Positions 10,078 through 20,143 of a stretch of 64,000 nt of DNA are shown here, piece after piece (positions within the stretch are counted from its first letter, which is position 1; each line of letters starts with the position of its first letter). A program made the position numbers and the translations under genes. This stretch comes from Paramoeba atlantica. Its lineage: Eukaryota > Discosea. The notes under the pieces were generated by a model. That model ran no database searches and was not told the origin of the DNA. It saw only the letters and a list, made by a program, of their open reading frames with translations. Location: positions 434,001-498,000 of the forward strand of contig CDRNVI010000029.1 of the NCBI GenBank assembly GCA_977017575.1, given 5' to 3'.

Positions 10078-13000
10078 TTGTTAGTTACTGTACCCCCTGA
10101 ATCAGTCTCTCGCCGTAATTGCGCACATAAATGTAAAGACAAAACCAAATGTAAGCATTCATGTTGTCAAAAAGGAGTTCTCCTCAAAGCTGGCGAAATC
10201 GCATACTCTGCCATAAGCTGGACAGCGAAAAATATTCTATTCCTTGCGCTTGGTGATGCCGAACGCGCTGCAGCTTCTTCACAAGCTTCGGAACCGCCCG
10301 CCCCAGTCGTGGCACCCCGCCTACCAGTTCGCACCAACTCCCTGCCCCGCACGAGTCCACTGTCCAGCCCTCTACGACATTTCCCACCAGCCCACGAGAC
10401 GCAACCGGATTCCTCACCTTCTGTACCACGTATAGAATCCGTAGCAGAACCCGCGCTTTTGCCTTTACCTTTACCTTTACCTTCCCCACCAGAAGTAAAT
10501 CGCAGACGCACGATACTGCAGAGAATCCCTCGAGCCCAGCACGCCCCAGCCCCAACCATTCAGCCTATTCGTGACCTGCAGAATCTTCTCGAAACATTTG
10601 ACACAATAACGGGAGGACGAGTTCTGGTACGTTTTACAGAGGAACAGTGGGGCAATATTATTACGAAAATTGAGGAACGTTGCAATTTCTACGTGCACCC
10701 AGCGCGAAACGATGAGGATGCCCTGTCTCAAGCTAAAACATTATCCGCGATCCTCGCCGTAACCGTCTTTGAAGCCGCACGGGAGAGCGACCCGACACAC
10801 GGCTTTCTCCTGCGAACCAGAGCTGGCAGAGCCAGAAGGAACTCACGGCCCTTGGCCATCGAACGTACCACGAAGAGGCTACGCACACATGTTCGTCAAC
10901 TCAAACGTGCACTTACCTTCATGAAGGGGGCCGCGAGAAACAAGCAGCGGGGAGAAATTAAGGAAGTAGGGAAAGCGTTGAAGTTGTACGTGGAGGAAGC
11001 CAATCTACAGAAGAGGGAAATCGATCGACGATGGGCATTAACTCGGTTCCAGAGAAAACCGTGGACAGCTGCGGGCGAATGCCTAGATCGCACTGACCCA
11101 ATCCAGGAACCCGAGACGTCTTACCCTACAGTACCTCTTCAAGAGGTTGAGAACTTCTTCGCGGCATCATTGTCAAAACCTGAAGAGAATCACAGCATAC
11201 CCCCCGTCGAGTTCTTGGGACCACGGCCTGACATCGACATGCCATGGTCGGATATTGACACCGAAATGATAGCATCTGCTGTATCTTCCAAGCGCTCGGG
11301 CGCTGCTCCTGGATCAGACACCGTATCCAACGCTCTGCTCAAGCGTTGTAGCCCTATCTTTGTCCACATCGCTCAAGTATTCAATGATATCCTTAAATTC
11401 GGGGTTTGCCCCCCCACCTGGAAATCTGCCGTAACTCGCCTCATACACAAAGGAGGTCCTACATCAACTATGGAGAATTGGCGACCGATAAGCTTAACTA
11501 GTTGCATAGGGAAACTTTTCAATCCTGAGCCACCGAATCCTTCAACATTCCTTGGATTCTCATGCGCTCGATACATCAGTACAAAAAGGATTTCTACCAC
11601 ACATGAATGGGACCGTCGAGCATACACAAGTCTTATGCGAACTCCTTGAACACCAACGACGTCACAAACGGCAATACTTACTGGCACAGTTCGATATCAA
11701 GAACGCTTTCGGATCTATCCCCCACGCAGTACTGTTACAATCCCTAAAATGGGCCCGTATCTCCCCAATTCTAATTAACTATATCAGCGCGCTGTACAAA
11801 GGAGCACCTATTCAAATCAAATGTGCTGAAGGCCTTACGAAGTCGATCGAGATCGGCCGTGGAGTATTACAAGGAGATACACTGTCGCCGATCTTATTCA
11901 ACTTGGCAATGGAATTGGTTCTTCGCTTCATCCGTTCAAGTTGCCCACAGTACGGAATCACTTGGGATGGAAAGGAAACCTTTCTGAAGGCCTTTGCTGA
12001 CGACCTCAGTATATTCACGAACACACCAAAGGAAATGCAAATTGCCACGAACGTATTGGTCAAAGTTCTAGGCGACATCGGAATGAAATTGAACCCAAAA
12101 CAATGTCCGATTCAACACATGGCAATGACTCAAGACTCAGGCTACATGACAAGACGACCGCAGATAATGATTGAGGCAACACCTATTCCTCAAATATGCG
12201 ATAATGGTCGCACATTCCTGGGTGTGACTCTCGGACCTGGTGCCCAGCATGGTAAAATTCTGTTCCTAAAGCTACGCAATCGACTCCGTACCTGGTTACG
12301 CAACATAGCTTCCAGCGCCCACGACCTACCCGCCCGACTCTGGATATACAACAATACTCTTTTGTTGTCAATTTATGTCTGACTTTTAACCACGTTCTGC
12401 GCCTCCAGCGATGCGCTACAAATGAAATCAGAAAATGGTTAAATGTAGCAAAATCCGCGACAAGCGAACTGTTATACTCCGAGCATGGTTGGAACCTCGT
12501 GAGCTTATCCAAACTGGCTTCTTTCAACCGCGAGCGCCGTGGAACAAATGGAGAAATCACGTGATCCCGATGTCCAGCACGCCCTGCGAGAACGCATCCG
12601 GAGAGAAGAAAACAAGAGAAAAGCGGGGTACTTTGGTCCGCCGACTGACTTACTCGGTTCAACTCACAATAACGTACGACGACTTCTCGACAGTGAATAT
12701 GAGAGGCATCTTTCGGAAGCCGTGCAAAGGCGCACTTCAGTTGCGGGAAGATGGTTCCGCGTAGCGACGGAAGCAGACCTCGCGAGGGACTTCGCTGCCG
12801 CCCTATGAAATCTCAAAAGCGAATCGCTATCACGATTTACGGCTACCGTACTCACAGAAACGCCACTCCCCACTAGAGTGTCTCTCCGCAAATGGGGCGT
12901 ATCGACACACACAAACGACAAGTGTCCCATCTGCGATACTGAAACGCAAACCGCGCGACATATTCTCTCCGGGTGTAGAAAAGCACTCGAGCAAGGACGA

Positions 13001-13498
13001 TATACTCTGCGACATAACATGGTGCTACAAGCCCTCGCAAACTCTGTGCAGAAATTCCAAGGGACCAGTCTATATCACTTTGACCTCCCTCACTTTCGTT
13101 CTACCCCTCCGTGGCTCACGGAACTTGACACCGAGCTGCGACCGGATGGGTGGGTGAAACTGTCCAACGGGGAGGAGTATATTATAGAATTGACGTGCCC
13201 CTGGGAGGAAAATTTTGTCTAGGCACACGAACGAAAAACTGCCAAGTACACAAATTTCTACCATTCCCGCAAGCTCACAAACCCGAGCACTTTCCTACTC
13301 GTTTTCGAAGTCGGAGCGAGAGGAAAAATAAGCAGTGCTGGTCGAACTCTGAACACTCTATTTATGGGTAATGATGAGCTGGTGGCTGATTGCCGGCGCA
13401 ATATGACCGTGAAGGCTCTGAGAGGGAGCTTCATAGTGTATCAAAACCGCAATGACAAAAATTGGATGGAGGAGAACGTTCTTGGCGACGCTGAATAG
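10078..13498 (+). pseudogene. LINE reverse transcriptase and endonuclease region, frameshifted
   Basis: It begins with the fourth zinc module (CAHKCKDKTKCKHSCC), a Pro-rich linker and a basic helical region. RT motifs follow: KRSGAAPGSD (about 11,290), WRPISLTSC, then after a +1 frame change near 11,550 FDIKNAFGSIPH, GRGVLQGDTLSPILFN and the catalytic FADDLSIF (about 11,990). After another break at 12,380 come the thumb (RLQRCATNEIRKWL), CPICDTETQTARHILSGC (about 12,936) and RPDGW...NGEEYIIELTCP (about 13,140-13,200), the PD-(D/E)xK restriction-like endonuclease. A TAG at 13220-13222 is followed in the same frame by a conserved tail (FEVGARGKISSAGRTL) to TAG 13496-13498. At least three frame changes and two internal stops make it inactive. 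Confidence 0.8.
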
Positions 13499-13805
13499 AA
13501 ACGGGTGACCAAAACGCGTTTTGTGCGCGTTTTCACCATATAAATCTCTGCAGGATTACCTGTATGATACAATATACCTTTCCTACCATCACCTTTCCAT
13601 ATACATTGAATATTTTGGAGCCACATGTATGTGGCTCCGGGATTTGGACCGGTAAAAGCAGGGTTATAGGAGACCGCACCTCACTAGAGGATTTTTTTTC
13701 TAAATATTTTGGACTCAGAGGGGTGATAGGCAAGGAAACGCTCTAGTTTTTGGAGATCTGTTGAATGCCGAAGGAATTGGGTCAAAAGCTCTTACGGTGT
13801 GCTCT
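13499..13805. other. LINE 3' flank with two strong hairpins
   Basis: Just after the LINE stop a hairpin spans 13504-13537 (GGTGA..AAAACGCG paired with CGCGTTTTCACC). A second perfect one, GGAGCCACAT-GT-ATGTGGCTCC, spans 13617-13638. The first may be the LINE 3' UTR structure read by its RT; the second could mark the 3' end of the element. Confidence 0.4.
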
Positions 13806-14141
13806 ATGGTTTGGGAGGCAACCAGTACCTGGACTGTATATCCTTCCTTAGCCACCCAAAATGAGCCTTCCGAAGAAGAGGGTCCATTAGGATGTTCTCA
13901 TGGGGTTCTGAGCAATCAGGAGGGCACCGGGTTAACGCAAAGTAGCTGGGGAAGGTTTTCAACGTCATTTTGTGGCGATTCGCCTGTGAAATGCGAAGTT
14001 GTCTTGGAGAGTCACCATGTGACTGTTAAGGAGCATAAATCGGGCGTGGTCTCTGGCCAGGTAGAAGACTTTCGGTTTCCGGTCATAGGAGTTGAAGTGA
14101 TTCTTCATAGCAAAAGGGAAAGGTTCACAAGCGAATACTGA
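13806..14141 (+). CDS. Doubtful hypothetical protein, 111 aa
   Basis: The frame opens at ATG 13806 and extends upstream only through non-ATG codons. The product (MVWEATSTWTVYPSL...) shows no motif I recognise and its composition is ordinary. There is no clear pyrimidine-AG signal upstream and it follows directly on LINE debris, so it may be a chance frame or element-derived. Confidence 0.2.
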   Translation: MVWEATSTWTVYPSLATQNEPSEEEGPLGCSHGVLSNQEGTGLTQSSWGRFSTSFCGDSPVKCEVVLESHHVTVKEHKSGVVSGQVEDFRFPVIGVEVILHSKRERFTSEY

Positions 14142-14407
14142 ACAGCAATAAGTTCCTTATACGCGGTGATTGTTTTCCACGTAGAAGTGCCCTGCTGTAA
14201 GTGTGGCTTTTTTTCTGTGAATAACACCTAAAATTAAGGAGGACGAAAATTAAGGAAACTATTTCGTGTCACAAAGGAATCGCCCTTATTTAAAATCTTT
14301 CTTAATTTCAGTTTCTGCTTTCCATACACTCGTTGAATTAGCTTAGTAAGCGAGTTAAATACTCACCGTGTCTCTTTCAATAACTTATTTTTCGATTAAC
14401 ACTTAAA

Positions 14408-15151
14408 ATGAATTACATGCGCTTGCACGGAGCGATTGCAAAAAAATGGACTTGCACGCATTTTCAACGCGAACTGCGTAAGACGGTGTCTTCATCCGCA
14501 TTCTCTGCCCACATGGTTGATAAAATAAGCAAAAGTCTGTCATGTACTGATCCAAACATTTGTCCTGTCTTGTCTCGCAGGCATTCAACAGAGTTATTGC
14601 TGTATCAATGTGTTTGCGGAGTTCGATGTAAAACAGCTAGCCTTCTGAAGCACCATCTTCTTTTACGCCATGCTGTGACCCCTGCACGCCGTGCTGGGCT
14701 GGAAAACACAAAAGAAAAAGGAGAAACGAAATATGTAAACGATGAGAAATTCAATTTAAGTGAAGTGCAAGACATGGAGAATATTCCGCGGGTAGGTAAT
14801 ATACGTCCCAGGGGGGCACAATTTTTGACGGGTATGCGTCTTGAACACATTGTTCTCATAGCTTGTCCGTACTGTAAAATGAAGTTCTCACATCGGAGTG
14901 TCTTGCAGCAGCATGTTATGGGGGTACACGTTCAAGAACTAGAGCTAAAACACCGACAATTGTTGATCTACTCTAGCTCAAAATTTACTTTTCCAAAAAC
15001 CGTTCATATCACCTATAACGAATCTGCTATAAATCATAGGGAAGGATGTCTGGCGTCTGATGCGCTATGTACTTATTCAAGACAAACCGCTGTCCGCCGA
15101 GTGCAGCCGTCGAATTCAAATGCAGATCAATTCGTTTTTACGGAAGTGTAG
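14408..15151 (+). CDS. C2H2-type zinc-finger protein
   Basis: The 247-residue protein has two finger-like units: YQCVCGVRCKTASLLKHHLL near residue 77, followed by a second His (Cys-x3-Cys spacing, irregular), and a canonical one, CPYCKMKFSHRSVLQQHVMG near residue 155, ending in GVH. The stretch between them is charged and probably disordered. Two well-separated fingers suggest a nucleic-acid or protein-binding role, but I do not recognise an orthologue. ATG 14408 is the first in frame, with stops upstream. The 14320-14400 leader carries a repeat also seen at 51835-51890. Confidence 0.65.
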   Translation: MNYMRLHGAIAKKWTCTHFQRELRKTVSSSAFSAHMVDKISKSLSCTDPNICPVLSRRHSTELLLYQCVCGVRCKTASLLKHHLLLRHAVTPARRAGLENTKEKGETKYVNDEKFNLSEVQDMENIPRVGNIRPRGAQFLTGMRLEHIVLIACPYCKMKFSHRSVLQQHVMGVHVQELELKHRQLLIYSSSKFTFPKTVHITYNESAINHREGCLASDALCTYSRQTAVRRVQPSNSNADQFVFTEV

Positions 15152-15348
15152 TTCCCGCGAATATTGAAAGAACTGTATCATCGTAGTCAGGCTTCATGAG
15201 ATATGTTGCGTTGCGCTAAGTTTGTTTCCATTTAACGAAGGTCTCTTTATTTCTACTACATTTTGTACTTTTGTACTGTGCTTTTCTACTATACTACTCG
15301 AGTGCGGTAAAAAAAGTAGCATTTTGTTTTCCATTCGATTCTACTGTT

Positions 15349-15672
15349 ATGAACCTAGAGTTTGGCAGTCGAGAATGGCGGCGTTCAGTTTTGGCCGTCT
15401 ATAAAGCCATATTAGCCACTCATCATTGCGTATTAACCAGTGAACAGAAGGCCTTGGGCGACAGAATGGTTCGTCGGGAATTCCGCTCTCATCGTGGAAT
15501 TAATGACGAAACGCAATCTCGAGTTTTTCTGAAAAGCTGGATAGAGTATTTGAAACATCTTCAGAGTGCGAAGTCGCTTCCTCGAATCGACACCTCTCAA
15601 TTCTCTGACACGCAATTGAGGCAAGTCCAAAAGTTGCGCAGACGAATAATAAAACCCATGGAGGAAAGCTGA
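15349..15672 (+). CDS. SDHAF3: Succinate dehydrogenase assembly factor 3 (Acn9/SDHAF3), LYR family
   Basis: Mitochondrial matrix LYR-type chaperone that helps mature the iron-sulfur subunit of complex II. The 107-residue product matches the family layout: VLAVYKAILATHH (the LYR-like position) near residue 14, then LGDRMVRREFRSHRG near residue 33, the most conserved SDHAF3 block, and FLKSWIEYLKHL near residue 60. The chosen ATG (15349) lies 47 nt after a long pyrimidine tract ending in AG at 15301-15302. Upstream in-frame codons contain no ATG. The N-terminal presequence is very short, which is common for this family. Confidence 0.8.
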   Translation: MNLEFGSREWRRSVLAVYKAILATHHCVLTSEQKALGDRMVRREFRSHRGINDETQSRVFLKSWIEYLKHLQSAKSLPRIDTSQFSDTQLRQVQKLRRRIIKPMEES

Positions 15673-16009
15673 CAATGTTTTACGGTACGCATAGAAGACA
15701 CGTGAGAACAAAGAAATCTTAGTAAAGCGTGATCCTACAGAGTGGGAGTAGGACACTACACAGAGTGACACTACGCAGAGAGTGGAAGTATGGCACTACA
15801 CAGTGAGAGTACACTATCCCCATTCTTAAATCTGGGGTAAACAGTAAAACACTGCTTTTTGAAGATGTGTTCACTATGAAGATGTGTATAATTACTGTAA
15901 TGTAATGCCGAAGTGCATCGAAGAGTAAGTCGCCTTCCGGGGATCCTCTGGCAATGAAATTACTCCAGCGACAGATTACGCGTCTACTCATCATTTGACT
16001 TTGTGCCGC

Positions 16010-16685
16010 ATGATGAGAACTCATTTTACATATGAGAACCATAGCTGTAAAATTGTTAATAATTTTTTCGTTTAATAATTATTATTATTAAAAATTATTA
16101 ATAATTATTAATAAGGTCTTAGTAGGCAGATAGGACATAAAAATACCAACGTCAGAATATTTTATTCCCTCACATTTTTCTTTCTAATTCCGCTTCTTGC
16201 CAAGGAAGAATCCTGGGGGGGATCAACTCAGAAAACTTTGGTTCTTAAGAGAGCTTAGAAATCACGTTTTTTGACTATGTATGATGATGCTTTTTGGCTA
16301 ATGTATCCTAAAAAAATAGATAATAAACGTCTAGTTTTAAAAATGAGAATGCGGCTCTGAATGATCATATCAACATGCAACTCCATTTAAGCTTGGCAGT
16401 ATATACATGAAGACTTCATGGATGTCCATGAAGACCTACATACAGTAGTATGTAGGTCTAACCAAACTTCCAGAATCTTTTAATGTCTCTTACATGACGT
16501 ACGTGCAACGTGCTTCCACTTTATTTGATCTTGTCTGATCTCACCGATGGTATTAACGCGGACCAAAAACCTAAAATGCAAAATTATTAATATTTATTAA
16601 TAATTGACTCTTTCTTTTAGTAATAATTATTAATAATTATTATTAAAAAAATTATTAATACAGCAATGATGAGAACTCATTTTAC
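16010..16685. mobile_element. AT-rich insertion between 20-bp direct repeats
   Basis: ATGATGAGAACTCATTTTAC occurs exactly at 16010-16029 and 16666-16685. Between the copies, TAATAATTATTA-rich ends (about 16048-16110 and 16580-16660) are roughly inverted relative to each other. The interior has a perfect 12-bp hairpin (AGACCTACATAC, 16432-16443, with 16448-16459, AGTA loop) and a CATGAAG/CTTCATG palindrome at 16406-16420. It looks like an insertion with a long target duplication, although 18 nt separate the left repeat from the AT-rich end. Confidence 0.5.
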
Positions 16686-16827
16686 CAGAAATCTAATTTT
16701 CGCTTCACCTGAAGATACAAGATGTAACTTACCAAAAGGTCAAGAAGCTTTTCCATCGCTACTTTTCCATCGTCATTTCCATCGCTACTTTTCCATCGTA
16801 CACCGTATTCTTTGTGATATCATAAGG

Positions 16828-16853
16828 CTTTCTTTTTGCATTTTTTTGATTAG
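16828..16853 (+). promoter_or_regulatory. Candidate trans-splice acceptor for the DnaJ gene
   Basis: CTTTCTTTTTGCATTTTTTT followed by GATTAG places an AG at 16852-16853, 17 nt before ATG 16870. This signal decides the start: the open frame continues upstream to 16666 but would then read through the pyrimidine tract and into a repeat. Confidence 0.5.
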
Positions 16854-16869
16854 CTTTGCTAATTTCGGT

Positions 16870-17814
16870 ATGGTTGGACGAGTTTTGCATTTGAGGCACC
16901 CTTTGTTGGACAAAGGAATACGCAGAATGAATCCTACGTACGGTTCACATGCACCTTGCTTTTTCAAATTTTCAGTGAGGCAAAAAGCGACGTCCACGCG
17001 AGATTATTACTCAACTTTAGGCATTCGAAGGGAAGCGAATCTTGAGGAGATCAAAAAAGCCTATCGAAAACTGGCTTTGAAGCACCACCCTGATGCGAAC
17101 CCAGAAAACAGAAAACAGTCTGAAGAAATTTTTAAGAGCGTGAGTCAAGCTTATCACGTACTTTCAGATCCTACGCAGAGAAAGCAATACGACCTGTCGC
17201 TTAACATAAATACAAGTAAGAGCACTGCCCGAAGCGCAAGTACACCACCTCGCGAACACTCGTCTTATTCATATGAAGCGGCCTCTCCAGAAGATGTTTT
17301 TCGCTCAGTTTTCGGAACTAGCGATTTCGCCCATGTGTTCGACGAAATGAATAAAACCATCTATGGACAAGAGCCATTTCTTTCGACAAAGCACCCTTTT
17401 CGACAACAGTCGCCGTTTCATGACATACCCCAAGAGGAAATAGATGAATTACGGGGTATGTGGCGCACGAAAACTGGGCACTACGTTGCCCCTGATGGAA
17501 CAAATGTGTATTATCGGAGAAGTGTTTTTCATGGCTACGATAATTATCCTTCTGCCCATCGCACCTCAACAAGTGATGCCACAAGAAAGAAAACCTCAAA
17601 TCGTTCATCATCGAACGATAGCGCCGCCTATGCCAACCAAAAGCCGGAACTGGATACATTTCCCTATAAACTCGATTACGCCAGATATTTTTTGCGTGCC
17701 CGACAATTCATAGGAATTACACTTGGAACAGTAATTTTACTAAAGCTTTTGGGGCCACTTTCTAAGGTTCTTCTGTTACTTGGCTTGCTGTTTATAGTTT
17801 CAAATTTATGGTAG
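16870..17814 (+). CDS. DnaJ-domain (Hsp40) protein, probably mitochondrial membrane
   Basis: J-domain co-chaperone that would stimulate an Hsp70. The 314-residue protein has a basic N-terminus resembling a mitochondrial presequence. The J domain (about residues 44-110) runs from DYYSTLGI through [17 protein letters not shown], with HPD intact, to [13 protein letters not shown] Ser-rich linker follows, and a C-terminal hydrophobic segment ([15 protein letters not shown] ... [11 protein letters not shown]) can span a membrane. There is no G/F-rich region or zinc domain, so it is a type III (DNAJC-like) protein. The start at 16870 is chosen because of the pyrimidine-AG just upstream. Specific orthology is not clear. 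Confidence 0.8.
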   Translation: MVGRVLHLRHPLLDKGIRRMNPTYGSHAPCFFKFSVRQKATSTRDYYSTLGIRREANLEEIKKAYRKLALKHHPDANPENRKQSEEIFKSVSQAYHVLSDPTQRKQYDLSLNINTSKSTARSASTPPREHSSYSYEAASPEDVFRSVFGTSDFAHVFDEMNKTIYGQEPFLSTKHPFRQQSPFHDIPQEEIDELRGMWRTKTGHYVAPDGTNVYYRRSVFHGYDNYPSAHRTSTSDATRKKTSNRSSSNDSAAYANQKPELDTFPYKLDYARYFLRARQFIGITLGTVILLKLLGPLSKVLLLLGLLFIVSNLW

Positions 17815-17949
17815 GTATTTACATGTGTTGCAATAACGCACACTGCTTCGTGGGGATGGTAGTTATGCAACTGTTCCAGTAACACTACTTCTTACTCCTT
17901 GCAAGAAATACATCTTTAATTATTTTAGCTATTCGAATAGCATGGTGTT

Positions 17950-17976
17950 CTACACCGTTTTTACTTCGTCTTCTAG
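17950..17976 (+). promoter_or_regulatory. Candidate trans-splice acceptor for the NSUN gene
   Basis: A pyrimidine-rich stretch ends in CTTCTAG with the AG at 17975-17976, 27 nt before ATG 18004. Confidence 0.45.
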
Positions 17977-18003
17977 AATCCTTTTGTAAATTAATTTATT
18001 TAA

Positions 18004-19926
18004 ATGTCCCTTTGTAGCTCTGCGTCGTCATTGTTCGAATATTACACCAAGGAGCAGCCCATATTTGCTGACGACGTGGATTCTAATAATTTCTTGCGAT
18101 GCGTTCAACTGCCACTTCCCACTACCTTTTGGATTAACGAGATGGACGCGAAAGCCTCCCTTGTTAATGACTTAATAAAAGAATTTCACTCTTTCATCAA
18201 GCCATTGGAGTGGTACCCCAACCCGAAAAAAGCGTGGAGAGTAGCTGCTTCGCGCTCAGAGTTGAAGGAAGATCCTCTTCTTCGGGAATTACACAAAAGA
18301 CTCGTCTTATTTAGTACGTTAGGAGTGATATATCGGCAAGAGGAAGTCAGTATGATACCCGTAGTTCTGTTAAATGTAGAGGGAGGTGAGAAGTGTTTAG
18401 ACATGTGTGCTTCTCCGGGGTCGAAAACAGCTCAAATACTGCACATGATGTGGGAGAGGACACAAAATGCGCAGCAATCCAACTTATCAATGAATTACCA
18501 TTCTTCGGGACTCGTCATCGCTAATGATAATGATCCGCGCAGGGCGAACATGCTCATACACAGGTTGAAGAGACTCCATTGTATGTATCCCTATACTGTG
18601 TTTACGACCCATGACGCAAGACGTTTTCCTCATTTTGACTCTGAACTGAGATTCGATAAAGTTTTATGCGATGTCCCTTGTTCAGGTGATGGTACACTTC
18701 GAAAGAACACGATTATATTCAAGCAATGGTCCCAATCTCGAGCATACATATTGAATCCGACTCAATTTAAAATTGCTGTTCGCGGCGCACAGCTGATGAA
18801 AGTGGGGGGACGTCTCGTGTACAGTACTTGTTCCTTGAATCCAATAGAAAATGAGGCAGTAGTTTATCATTTGCTTCTACACGCCAAAGGAGCGTTGGAG
18901 CTTGTAGAAATGAGGCATCTGCTCTCCAATTTTCGTACAAGAACTGGATTAACCAGGTGGAGCCTACACGCTGAACAGCAGGAAGTAACAGCAGTACGTT
19001 TAAGTGATCTTCCGAACAAGGAAACTGGGACGGGTCAAGGTGGGAAAACAAGTCGTAAGCCGGTACAATATTCTGTTCCAAAAACTGCTTATCCTCCTAC
19101 CGATGATAATGATACCGCTCGCCAGCTACATAAGTGTATACGTGTAGCTCCACACGATCAAGACACTGGTGGCTTCTTTATTGCTGTGCTACACAAACTC
19201 TGTGAACTTCCGGAAACCCCTACTGGGGGTGCAAATGGCGATGTTGAAACCCCACTGCGATCTTATGAGTCGCCTTATTACACCGCGCCACCGTCAACAA
19301 CGACGGCTTTGAGAGAATTTTATGGGCTCAACCTCAATAAAGAGAACAACTGGACTTTCGAAAACTTGTTTTTCCGACATCGTGATGCAGAAAGCGCCTC
19401 GGATCGCAACTCTCAAGAAGGAAATACCATTTATCTTGCTAGCAAGCAAGTGAGTAAATTATTAGCGTGTTCCAACATCCCGTATAATATAGTTAACGCT
19501 GGCTTACGATTGTTTGTGAGGGACAGACAACAAGGTGTAGTTTGTGTGTGGCGACCTTGTAATGAAGGCGCAACGATCATCTATTCCGCGCTTTCGGAGA
19601 TAACGAACAATCGTGTGCTTTCACTGTCTTATCTAGAAGGGGACGAAATTCTGAAATTGACGAATAAAACGATTGCAACGAAGGATATTCGTAACCAAGA
19701 TCTGAGGCAGAAGGTATGGTCCCTTTCTCCAGGGGGGTTGATCCTGTTAATAGAATCAAAGTTCCGGAATAGGCATCCTATTATTGTTGCAGGGTTGCGT
19801 TTGGCAGGAAGTCTACAAATCTGTGCTGAAAGCGCTGAGATTCCGCTCTTGTTGCTTCAATTGGGCGAAACAACACAGAATGAGAAGATAATTCTTAGTG
19901 ATGGATTGAAACAGTTAAGTTTATGA
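18004..19926 (+). CDS. tRNA (cytosine-5) methyltransferase, NSUN2/Trm4 type
   Basis: SAM-dependent RNA m5C methyltransferase acting mainly on tRNAs. The 640-residue protein has the NOL1/NOP2/Sun core in its first half: PLEWYPNPKKAW (Trm4-type start), CLDMCASPGSKTAQ (SAM loop, near residue 138), DVPCSGDGT with Cys226 (motif IV, product release) and YSTCSLNPIENE with Cys276 (motif VI, catalytic nucleophile). Both cysteines are intact. The C-terminal half (residues 400-640) is the variable accessory region seen in NSUN2/Trm4. NSUN2 rather than NSUN6 is favoured by overall order and length. The gene starts 189 nt after the DnaJ stop. Confidence 0.88.
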   Translation: MSLCSSASSLFEYYTKEQPIFADDVDSNNFLRCVQLPLPTTFWINEMDAKASLVNDLIKEFHSFIKPLEWYPNPKKAWRVAASRSELKEDPLLRELHKRLVLFSTLGVIYRQEEVSMIPVVLLNVEGGEKCLDMCASPGSKTAQILHMMWERTQNAQQSNLSMNYHSSGLVIANDNDPRRANMLIHRLKRLHCMYPYTVFTTHDARRFPHFDSELRFDKVLCDVPCSGDGTLRKNTIIFKQWSQSRAYILNPTQFKIAVRGAQLMKVGGRLVYSTCSLNPIENEAVVYHLLLHAKGALELVEMRHLLSNFRTRTGLTRWSLHAEQQEVTAVRLSDLPNKETGTGQGGKTSRKPVQYSVPKTAYPPTDDNDTARQLHKCIRVAPHDQDTGGFFIAVLHKLCELPETPTGGANGDVETPLRSYESPYYTAPPSTTTALREFYGLNLNKENNWTFENLFFRHRDAESASDRNSQEGNTIYLASKQVSKLLACSNIPYNIVNAGLRLFVRDRQQGVVCVWRPCNEGATIIYSALSEITNNRVLSLSYLEGDEILKLTNKTIATKDIRNQDLRQKVWSLSPGGLILLIESKFRNRHPIIVAGLRLAGSLQICAESAEIPLLLLQLGETTQNEKIILSDGLKQLSL

Positions 19927-20143
19927 TTATTAGACTGCGAAAAAATGAGCCGCATCGCATTCACTCTATAGAAAATACAAAGCACGATATACATGTATGA
20001 TGTCTTTGACATTCGAGGAACTACTGTGCATCAAGATGGCGGAAAGAGTAAAAACTTAAGATATTTGTATATTGCAGAACTTATATATACTTATATATAC
20101 TGCTTTTTATTCTTTTGTTGTCTTTACCTTCTTTTCGGTTTCA

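Larger units (their letters stand above)
7742..13498 (+). mobile_element. RLE-type (R2-superclade) LINE, interrupted by a Tc1-type element
   Basis: In order: structured 5' leader, zinc-module ORF (7977-about 8800), an inserted Tc1-like transposase gene with flank (about 8815-10080), a fourth zinc module (10100-10170), reverse transcriptase (11280-12380), thumb, a Cys/His knuckle and a PD-(D/E)xK-type endonuclease segment (about 12936-13200) and a C-terminal tail to 13498. Non-LTR elements with a C-terminal restriction-like endonuclease after the RT form the R2/CRE/NeSL/Dualen group. The 3' boundary and any target duplication were not found. Several frameshifts and stops show that this copy is dead. 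Confidence 0.75.
15673..16869. other. Spacer with degenerate tandem repeat and AT-rich inserted element
   Basis: Positions 15690-15810 hold imperfect repeats of a CACTACACAGAGTG-type unit. Positions 16030-16665 are a separate AT-rich element listed below. From 16686 to 16869 the DNA is an ordinary leader with repeated TTTCCATCG units (16750-16800). No gene seen. Confidence 0.5.

Noticed and set aside
16666-16869. N-terminal extension of DnaJ from ATG 16666
   Set aside because: It would start in a 20-bp repeat copy and read through a pyrimidine-AG acceptor; the 16870 start fits both signals and the presequence.
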